Assembly (NCBI GenBank): GCA_031547595.1 | Contig: JAVBRU010000032.1 | Span: 1-14,845, forward strand | Direction: 5' to 3' | Length of the DNA: 14,845 bases | From: JAVBRU01 sp031547595 | Lineage (GTDB): Bacteria; Bacillota; Clostridia; Christensenellales; Aristaeellaceae | Part shown: positions 8,127-13,996 of the stretch, in pieces | Layout: the number at the start of each line of letters is the position of its first letter | How positions within the stretch are numbered: the stretch's first letter is position 1 | Position numbers and translations under genes: made by a program | Notes under the pieces: model-generated | The model's database searches: none | What the model saw: only the letters and a program-made list of their open reading frames with translations | What the model was told of the DNA's origin: nothing

Positions 8127-8356
8127 GTTTCTTACGTTTTTATTGTGTACGTGCGCCGTGCTGGCACGGCGGTTCACCGGCTTGAGCCGGGGAACAGAAG
8201 AAGGCCGTTTAGGCGAGGGAATGCTTGCATTCCATTCGGCTAAAGCGGCCTTCTTCGTACACGCACACAATCACGCAACCTTCATCGAAGGAAGCAAAGA
8301 TCGAGGTGCAGGAGACTGGTCTCTTGCCGGGGGTTTTAGGGGCGCGTAGCCCCTAA
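8127..8356 (-). repeat. Structured intergenic element, copy 2 (inverted)
   Basis: Read on the minus strand this repeats copy 1 feature by feature. H1 is TTAGGGGC/GCCCCTAA with loop TACGC (8356-8336). H2 is a GAGAC/GTCTC hairpin inside 8325-8310, followed by CACCTC as in copy 1. H3 is CCTTC/GAAGG (8291-8279). H4 has arms 8256-8240 and 8212-8197, roughly 16 bp with one bulge, around the identical GGAATGCAAGCATTCC (8233-8218). H5 is CCGGC/GCCGG (8190-8177). H6 is GCCGTGC/GCACGGC (8170-8155). A tail with CAATAAA and CGTAAGAA follows. Stems H1, H4, H5 and H6 differ in sequence from copy 1 but remain paired. The head overlaps the last codons of murC. Confidence 0.8.
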
Positions 8357-9751
8357 CGTATCCTCCTGCGTATCCCCATGCAGCTGCATCTGCTCATTGA
8401 GCAAATTGATGTTCCCGCAGCCCATGGTCAGCACCAGATCGCCCGGCTGCCAATGCGCGCGCAGATAACGCTCTGTATCGTCAAAGGACGGGGTGTGCAC
8501 AGCATCAATGCCATGGCTGCGCATGCCCGCGACCACCATTTCGGCCTTGATATCGCCAGGGTCTTTCTCGCGTGCGGCATAGATATCGGTGACGAGGGTA
8601 TAATCGGCCACTTCGGTGCAGGTGAGGTAATCTTCAAATAAAGATTTGACACGGCTGTAGGTGTGCGGCTGCATCACAGCCCAGAGGCGTCCGGGCTTTT
8701 GCATGTGCGCAACAGACAACGCGGCGCGCATTTCGGGCGGGTTATGCCCATAATCGTGATACATTTTCACGCCATCGATAATGCCGGTCAGCTCAAAGCG
8801 GCGGTGTACACCGGAGAAATTGGACAACGCCTTAGCGGCAGCTGTGCCCTTCGCGCCAAGCGCATGCGCGGCTGCAAACGCGGCCAAGCCGTTGAGCACA
8901 TTAAAGATGCCCGCCACCTGCATGGCCACTTCACCAAGCTGCTGGCCGCGATAACACACAGTAAAGTGCGGGCAGCCCACCTCGTTGTAGGTGAGATTGA
9001 GCGGATAATAATCATTGTTGCTGTCCATGCCAAAGGTGCGTGTTTCGCAGGGGAGCTTGGAAAACAGGCGCATAATGCGCGCGTCCTCGCCCCAGCCAAT
9101 GGCCATGCCGCCTTCTGGCAGCAGCGCCAGAAACTCGCCAAATGCCTGCTCGATATGGTCGATATCGCGGTAATAATCCAGGTGATCGGCATCGATGTTC
9201 AATACCAGCGCCATGGTGGGGCGCATTTCCAAAAAACTGCCATGAAACTCGCAGGCCTCGGCCACAAACACATCCTTGCCGCCAATGCGCGAGCCACCGC
9301 CCAGCGCATCCAGCCGCCCGCCAATATGCACGCCGGGGTCCATATCACAGTCCAGCAAGGTCTGTGCCAGCATGGAGGAGGTGGTGGTCTTGCCATGCGC
9401 ACCGCTCACGCACACTGCGTTATTATATCCCTGCATCAGCTGCCCCAGCAGCACAGAGCGCTCCATTTGCGGAATACCAAGGGCCGATGCCCCGGCACGC
9501 TCAGCATTATCGGGCGCAATGGCGGCGGAATACACCACGATGTCCGCCCCCTCAATATTCCCCGCATCATGCCCCACATACACGGTGATGCCGCGCTTGC
9601 GCAGACGTTCTACCGCGTGCGAATTGGCATTGTCCGACCCCGAAACCGTATATCCCTCGTGCAGCAGCATCTCAGCCAGGCCGGACATACTGCTGCCCCC
9701 AATGCCGATCATGTGCACGCGTTTTCCTTGATAATCCTTGATTTCTGGCAT
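8336..9751 (-). CDS. murC: UDP-N-acetylmuramate--L-alanine ligase
   Basis: This 471-residue cytoplasmic ligase adds L-alanine to UDP-MurNAc, the first amino acid of the peptidoglycan stem peptide. Visible are the N-terminal nucleotide-fold motif GIGGSSMSGLAEML (16-29), the ATP loop GAHGKTTT (117-124), EACEFHGSFLEMRP (165-178), NIDADHLDYY (185-194), the C-terminal domain FSGVHRRFE (312-320) and QPHTYSR (361-367). Deviations are GIFNVLN (281-287) where GxHNVxN is usual, DYGHNP (333-338) where DYAHHP is usual, and GCGN where GAGD is usual. I chose ATG 9751 because GAGGTGG sits 4-10 bases upstream of it; an in-frame ATG (9763) and TTG (9766) further up lack a site. The last residues, LGATRP, are encoded by the first hairpin of element copy 2. 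It is transcribed alone from its own promoter. Confidence 0.95.
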   Translation of the reverse strand: MPEIKDYQGKRVHMIGIGGSSMSGLAEMLLHEGYTVSGSDNANSHAVERLRKRGITVYVGHDAGNIEGADIVVYSAAIAPDNAERAGASALGIPQMERSVLLGQLMQGYNNAVCVSGAHGKTTTSSMLAQTLLDCDMDPGVHIGGRLDALGGGSRIGGKDVFVAEACEFHGSFLEMRPTMALVLNIDADHLDYYRDIDHIEQAFGEFLALLPEGGMAIGWGEDARIMRLFSKLPCETRTFGMDSNNDYYPLNLTYNEVGCPHFTVCYRGQQLGEVAMQVAGIFNVLNGLAAFAAAHALGAKGTAAAKALSNFSGVHRRFELTGIIDGVKMYHDYGHNPPEMRAALSVAHMQKPGRLWAVMQPHTYSRVKSLFEDYLTCTEVADYTLVTDIYAAREKDPGDIKAEMVVAGMRSHGIDAVHTPSFDDTERYLRAHWQPGDLVLTMGCGNINLLNEQMQLHGDTQEDTLGATRP

Positions 9752-9783
9752 AATCCACCTCATCAAAAAACACTACCGTTGAT

Positions 9784-9813
9784 ATTATACGACGAAGCAT
9801 GCAAAATAATCAA
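9784..9813 (-). promoter_or_regulatory. Sigma-A promoter of murC
   Basis: On the minus strand TTGATT (9813-9808) and a perfect TATAAT (9789-9784) are spaced by 18 bases. The -10 box lies about 33 bases upstream of the chosen murC start codon. The -35 box is only 16 bases from the -35 box of the divergent promoter, so the two polymerases may compete. Confidence 0.8.
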
Positions 9814-9829
9814 GCATTACAGGAAATGA

Positions 9830-9858
9830 TTGACGATCCCCGCCCGGCATGGTATGAT
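9830..9858 (+). promoter_or_regulatory. Sigma-A promoter of the pentapeptide-repeat gene and mnmE
   Basis: TTGACG (9830-9835), a 17-base spacer and TATGAT (9853-9858) form a near-consensus promoter. It leaves a short leader of about 25 bases before the ribosome binding site and start at 9891. It probably drives both downstream genes, which are 11 bases apart. Confidence 0.85.
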
Positions 9859-9890
9859 ATTAAGGATTGTTCACAATAAGGGAGTACACC

Positions 9891-10529
9891 ATGCCATTAT
9901 CACCACAATTGTTATCTGATCTGCCGTTGCGCTGCTTGCAGGATGAAGTGAGCTATGCCCTGGACGATGAGAGAGATGTGGCGTGCATGCGTTTTTCGGG
10001 CGATACGCTGGGCGACGCGCAAGGCCATGTGCTGGAATTCAGCGGCTGCCTGTTTGAACGCTGCACCCTTTCAACCAACGATGTGAAACGCACCATTTTT
10101 GTCGACTGCGTGTTCGACCATTGCGAGCTTTCCAACCTGCGGCTGCAGACGGCCACGTGCCAGCGCGTGCTTTTCAAAAATTGCCGCATGATCGGGCTGG
10201 ATGTGTCAGACGCTACGCTGATGAATACCGAATTCTCCGGCTGCAAGATGGACTATACCAGCTTTGGTGATGCCAAGCTGCAGCACGCGATGTTTGCCGA
10301 TTGCTCCCTCAAAGAGGCCCATTTTTTCAAAACCAAGCTGAATGATACCACATTTGCCACGTGCAACCTTCAAGGCGCGGAACTTTTGCAGACACCGCTT
10401 GCGGGCATGGATTTAACCACCTGCGATTTATCCGGCATATTGGTGGAGCCGGGCTGCCTGAAGGGCGTGAAAGTGACGGCGCAGCAGGCCGTGGCACTGG
10501 CAAAGCTGTTGGGGCTTATTATCGTGTAA
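9891..10529 (+). CDS. Pentapeptide-repeat protein
   Basis: This 212-residue protein is built of tandem five-residue repeats with a central L or F, such as FSGCL FERCT, VFDHC, LFKNC, TEFSG, MFADC, TFATC NLQGA and LTTCDLSG. These should stack into a right-handed four-sided beta-helix. The central residue is often F flanked by C, giving a cysteine-rich face. The repeats run from about residue 45 to 185, followed by a C-terminal helix with KVTAQQAVALAKLLGLIIV. That ending is common in pentapeptide proteins of Bacillota and may help dimerise or cap the helix. Qnr- and MfpA-type relatives mimic DNA to protect gyrase, but nothing here proves that role and function is unknown. The start is ATG 9891, with AAGGGAG at 9878-9884 and spacing 6; an in-frame TTG at 9867 lacks a site. 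It is co-transcribed with mnmE. Confidence 0.9.
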   Translation: MPLSPQLLSDLPLRCLQDEVSYALDDERDVACMRFSGDTLGDAQGHVLEFSGCLFERCTLSTNDVKRTIFVDCVFDHCELSNLRLQTATCQRVLFKNCRMIGLDVSDATLMNTEFSGCKMDYTSFGDAKLQHAMFADCSLKEAHFFKTKLNDTTFATCNLQGAELLQTPLAGMDLTTCDLSGILVEPGCLKGVKVTAQQAVALAKLLGLIIV

Positions 10530-10540
10530 CGGAGTGTAAA

Positions 10541-11878
10541 ATGCCCTACGATCAAGATCAAGATACCATAGCGGCGCTGGCTACCGCGCCGGGGCAGGGC
10601 GGCATCGCCATCCTGCGCATCAGCGGCAGCCAGGCTGAAAGCCTGTTAAACATCTCGTTCCGGCCGCTTGGCGGCCAAGGCTTTGAAAGCCACCGCCTGG
10701 TCTTTGGCCATGCCATGGACGGCGATGAAGCCGTAGACGAATGCATGGCAGTGCTGATGCGCGCGCCCCGCAGCTATACCTGCGAGGACGTGGCAGAATT
10801 GCAGCTGCACGGCGGCGAGTACGCCGCACGGCGCATGCTGGAGGTGTTATACCGGCACGGAGCGCGCGCCGCCCAGCCGGGCGAGTTCACCCAGCGCGCA
10901 TTCCTCAACGGGCGCGTGGATTTGATCCGTGCCGAGGCCGTGATGGCCATGATTGCAGCCGAGGGCGAGGCCGCAGGGCGCGCAGCGCTGCGCCAGCTGC
11001 AGGGCGGGGCCAGCGCGTTTGTGCGAAATGCGCAGGAGGCATTGCTGGCGCTATTGGCCGGGGCGACGGCGGCGCTGGACTATCCGGAAGAAATTTCCGA
11101 AGAAGAGGCCGCAAGCGACCTGGAAGCTGGTGCACTGCAGTTGGCGGACACACTGGACGCCGCCTGTGACGAGCGCGGGACGAGGTTGCTTGAAAGCGGG
11201 CTGGAAATCGTGCTATGCGGCCGCCCCAATGTGGGCAAATCCTCGCTGCTGAATGCGATGCTGAAAGAGGAACGTGCCATTGTGACAGACATCCCCGGCA
11301 CAACGCGGGATATTGTGCGCGGCAGCATCCGCCTGGAGGGCTTGAAGGTGAACCTGAGCGATACCGCAGGCATCCGCGCCACACAGGAAACCGTTGAAGC
11401 CATCGGCGTGGAGCGTGCACGGCAGGCCCTGCAAAGCGCCGATGGCGTGCTGGTGCTGGTGGACGGCACGGTGCCGTTGACTGCGGAAGATAAGGCGCTG
11501 CTGAACGATACTGCTTCCCTTCCCCATGTGGTGGTAATCACCAAAGGAGATTTGCCGCAGCAGGTTGACACCTTGCCGGATGCCGTGCGGGTGAGTGCAC
11601 GCACAGGCGAAGGGCTCGATGCTCTGCTCCGGCGCATCCGCGCTTTTGCGGGCAATGCGGGGCAAAGCGCACTGACCCAGGCACGGCATATGCGCCTGGC
11701 CAGGGAGGCTGCGGCAGCGCTTCGAAGCGCTGTATCAGCCAGCCAAAGCGGCCAGCCGATGGATCTGGTGGCCATTGACCTCAGCGAAGCGCTGCGGCTG
11801 CTGGGCGGCATCACGGGCGACCAGGTGGACGAGCAGTTATTGGACAATGTGTTTTCCCGTTTCTGTGTAGGCAAATAG
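10541..11878 (+). CDS. mnmE: tRNA uridine-5-carboxymethylaminomethyl modification GTPase MnmE
   Basis: This 445-residue potassium-dependent GTPase works with MnmG to modify the wobble uridine of tRNAs. The N-terminal tetrahydrofolate-binding domain starts at DTIAALATAPGQGGIAILRISG (8-29). The helical domain holds the G domain: G1 GRPNVGKS (227-234), G2 region IPGTTRD (251-257), G3 DTAG (274-277) and G5 SARTGEG (352-358). The protein ends with the family's catalytic CxGK motif (CVGK, 442-445). G4 reads TKGD (334-337), whereas NKxD is standard. Length is normal. The start is ATG 10541 with GGAG at 10531-10534; the frame is open further upstream but overlaps the pentapeptide gene and has no site. 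It lies 11 bases after that gene. MnmG is not in the window, although in many Bacillota mnmG follows mnmE. Confidence 0.96.
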   Translation: MPYDQDQDTIAALATAPGQGGIAILRISGSQAESLLNISFRPLGGQGFESHRLVFGHAMDGDEAVDECMAVLMRAPRSYTCEDVAELQLHGGEYAARRMLEVLYRHGARAAQPGEFTQRAFLNGRVDLIRAEAVMAMIAAEGEAAGRAALRQLQGGASAFVRNAQEALLALLAGATAALDYPEEISEEEAASDLEAGALQLADTLDAACDERGTRLLESGLEIVLCGRPNVGKSSLLNAMLKEERAIVTDIPGTTRDIVRGSIRLEGLKVNLSDTAGIRATQETVEAIGVERARQALQSADGVLVLVDGTVPLTAEDKALLNDTASLPHVVVITKGDLPQQVDTLPDAVRVSARTGEGLDALLRRIRAFAGNAGQSALTQARHMRLAREAAAALRSAVSASQSGQPMDLVAIDLSEALRLLGGITGDQVDEQLLDNVFSRFCVGK

Positions 11879-11924
11879 AATTTTGCGATATTTTGTTAGA
11901 TTTCCACTTCTTTTTGAAAAAAGA

Positions 11925-11953
11925 TTGAAAGTTTCATGAATTTCTGGTATACT
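11925..11953 (+). promoter_or_regulatory. Sigma-A promoter of rho
   Basis: TTGAAA (11925-11930), a 17-base spacer and TATACT (11948-11953), preceded by an AT-rich stretch (11879-11924) that could act as an UP element. Transcription would start near 11960, leaving a leader of about 45 bases. No clear GC-rich terminator for mnmE is visible upstream, so some read-through into rho is likely. Confidence 0.8.
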
Positions 11954-12006
11954 ACAGGTAATCACACACATCATGCGATCACATGCAGGAGGCGTAAACC
12001 CATATC

Positions 12007-13938
12007 ATGAGTGAACAACAATACGATAAAATGACAGTTATCGAACTTCGCCGCGTCGCCAAAGAGCGCGGTGTCAAGTTGGGCGCAAATATCAGCAAAC
12101 AAGAAATTATCAACAAATTATCCGCCGCAGACGGGCAAAATGCCGCCCCTGCAGCGCCTGTGATGGCAGAGCCTGCCCCGCAGCAGATTTCTTTAGACGC
12201 ACCCGTGCGTCCCATTCGCAAGGCATCCATTATTACCGATGACGAACCGCAGTATGACGATGACGATATTCCGGTACTGACGCGCAATTCTTCGTTGGCT
12301 GCGCCGCGCCCCGCGCCGGTGCGTCCGTTAGCAACAACGCCCGCGTCCCAGCCGCGCCCCGCAGCACCGGTGCAAAGCACCATCAGCAGCAAAGCGCCGG
12401 CCTTCACGATGGAGGGTTCCCGCGCGTGGCATAACCCGCGCACACAGTCCGGCTCGCCCGGCAGCAACTATCAGCCGCAGCCGCGAACCCAATGGACGAC
12501 GCGCCCCGCTGCGCCTGCGCCCGCGCCCACTGCACGCGTGCAAGCACCGCGTCAGGACATGCCGCGCACCCCCGTGCGCACCCCATATGCGCCGCCCGCG
12601 CGTTTTGGCCCGGAGCAGACTTATGTGGAGCAAGAGCATAACACCGAGTATCAGCCCGCTTACGAGCCGCCGCAGCCCGAGCCGCGCTATAATACCGATT
12701 ACGCGCCGCGCAATAACGATTATGTGCCCCCTCGTCAGGAGCCGCAGCCCTTCTACCATAAGGAGCTTGGCACCAGCAACCCCGCCGTGCCCGAAATGCT
12801 GGCCACCGGCGAGTGCGGCGATGCCACAGGCGTCCTAGAGCTGCACCCGGACGGTTATGGCTTCCTGCGCGTGGATAACTTCCTTCCCGGCAAGCGCGAT
12901 GTGTATGTGTCAAACGCACAAATCCGCCGCTTCAGTTTGCGAAGCGGTGATACAATCGTGGGCAAAACCCGCCCGCAGCGCGAGGGTGACAAATACAGCG
13001 CGCTGCTGTATATCACCCAGATCAATGGCCGCCCTGCGGACGATCCCGCGCAGGCAACTCCCTTTGAGGATTTGACGCCCATCTACCCGCAAAAACGCAT
13101 GCACCTCACCGGCAAAGAAAAGGGCGACCCCGCCCTGCGCTTGATCGACCTGATCGCGCCCATTGGCTTTGGTCAACGCACCACGGTGGTGGCCTCCCCG
13201 AAGGTCGGCAAAACCACGCTGCTCAAGAAAATGGCTTCCGCCATCAAGCGCCTGCACCCCGCCGCCCATCTGATGGTGGTGCTGGTGGATGAGCGCCCGG
13301 AGGAAGTGACCGACATCAAAGAGTTCCTCCAGTGCGATGTGTATTATTCCACGTTTGACGAGCCCGCCGAAAACCACATCCGCGTATGCGAATTGACGCT
13401 GGAGCGCGCCATGCGCATGGTGGAAGAAAAGCAGGACGTGGTGATTTTGCTGGACAGCATCACGCGTCTGGCCCGCGCTTATAATAGCGCCGCGCCACAA
13501 AACGCGCGCATCCTGCCCGGCGGCCTGGCGGCCAGCGCTGTGCACAAGCCCAAACGCTTCATGGGCGCGGCGCGCAATGTGCGCCAGGGCGGCAGCCTCA
13601 CCATCATCGCCACTGCGTTGGTGGAGACCGGCAACCGCATTGACGAGGCCGTGTTTGAGGAAATGAAGGGCACCAGCAATATGGAGCTGTATCTTGAGCG
13701 TATTCCCTCCGAGAAGCGTCTCTTCCCCGCCATCAACATCCTCAAAAGCTCCACCCGCCATGACGAAATCCTGCTGAGCGAGAAAGAGCGCAGCACCGCC
13801 GCCCGTATCCGCGATATGCTGGCAGGCGCAGACCCCAACGCCGCGATCGAGCAGCTGGTGTCCATGCTGGAGAAAACTACCAACAATGCCGATTTGATTG
13901 AGCGCTTTGACAGCTGGATGCAAATGCTGTCGATGTAA
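12007..13938 (+). CDS. rho: Transcription termination factor Rho with long disordered insertion
   Basis: This 643-residue hexameric RNA-dependent ATPase terminates untranslated transcripts. Its domains are a Rho N-terminal helical domain (about 8-40), a low-complexity insertion rich in P, A, R, Q and Y (about 41-265), a cold-shock-like RNA-binding domain (about 274-342, GYGFLR and DVYVS), and the RecA-like motor. The motor has Walker A SPKVGKTT (397-404), Walker B VVILLD (478-483), TRLARAYN (486-493), HKPKRFMGAARN (513-524) and IIATALVETGNRID (533-546). The usual Walker A is PPKAGKT. E. coli Rho has 419 residues; the insertion explains the extra length. Known Rho proteins of Clostridium botulinum and Bacteroides have disordered insertions at this position linked to aggregation or condensates. 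AGGAGG (11987-11992) is 14 bases from ATG 12007, unusually far. An in-frame stop at 11995 excludes an earlier start. Confidence 0.96.
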   Translation: MSEQQYDKMTVIELRRVAKERGVKLGANISKQEIINKLSAADGQNAAPAAPVMAEPAPQQISLDAPVRPIRKASIITDDEPQYDDDDIPVLTRNSSLAAPRPAPVRPLATTPASQPRPAAPVQSTISSKAPAFTMEGSRAWHNPRTQSGSPGSNYQPQPRTQWTTRPAAPAPAPTARVQAPRQDMPRTPVRTPYAPPARFGPEQTYVEQEHNTEYQPAYEPPQPEPRYNTDYAPRNNDYVPPRQEPQPFYHKELGTSNPAVPEMLATGECGDATGVLELHPDGYGFLRVDNFLPGKRDVYVSNAQIRRFSLRSGDTIVGKTRPQREGDKYSALLYITQINGRPADDPAQATPFEDLTPIYPQKRMHLTGKEKGDPALRLIDLIAPIGFGQRTTVVASPKVGKTTLLKKMASAIKRLHPAAHLMVVLVDERPEEVTDIKEFLQCDVYYSTFDEPAENHIRVCELTLERAMRMVEEKQDVVILLDSITRLARAYNSAAPQNARILPGGLAASAVHKPKRFMGAARNVRQGGSLTIIATALVETGNRIDEAVFEEMKGTSNMELYLERIPSEKRLFPAINILKSSTRHDEILLSEKERSTAARIRDMLAGADPNAAIEQLVSMLEKTTNNADLIERFDSWMQMLSM

Positions 13939-13951
13939 CCGACTCTATAAC

Positions 13952-13987
13952 AAAAGCGCTGTGCCCCACACGGGACGCAGCGTTTTT
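13952..13987. terminator. Bidirectional terminator between rho and the convergent gene
   Basis: AAAAGCGCTG (13952-13961) pairs with CAGCGTTTTT (13978-13987), with G13956 bulged and an inner CCC/GGG pairing. A T-run follows on the + strand and an A-run precedes it, giving a T-run on the - strand. It sits 13 bases after the rho stop and 9 bases from the end of the opposite gene, so it can serve both. Confidence 0.75.
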
Positions 13988-13996
13988 GATTGGCTT

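Larger units (their letters stand above)
7863..8356. other. Large imperfect inverted repeat between convergent genes
   Basis: The two element copies are tail to tail with about 26 bases between them (8101-8126), so the whole gap between rubrerythrin and murC is one imperfect inverted repeat. Transcripts from the two flanking genes would each carry one copy in the sense orientation. Read-through into the other copy would give antisense sequence. The gap holds no gene that I can support: short open frames here cross the hairpins and have no ribosome binding site. Confidence 0.7.

Noticed and set aside
8119..8349. 76-residue open frame across element copy 2
   Set aside because: It reads through all the hairpins of the inverted element, has no ribosome binding site and has no protein-like conservation with copy 1.
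7863..8356. Insertion sequence or CRISPR interpretation of the inverted repeat
   Set aside because: No transposase frame lies between the copies, no target-site duplication is evident, and there are no regularly spaced direct repeats. A non-autonomous mobile repeat is still possible.
8663..9829. 388-residue open frame on the plus strand
   Set aside because: It is antisense to murC, has no family resemblance and is explained by GC-rich codon use of the real gene.
10361..10540. Upstream extension of mnmE in the same frame
   Set aside because: It overlaps the pentapeptide-repeat gene, whereas ATG 10541 has a GGAG site and begins the known MnmE N-terminus.
12910..13923. 337-residue open frame on the minus strand
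   Set aside because: It is antisense to the Rho motor domain and has no recognisable motif.
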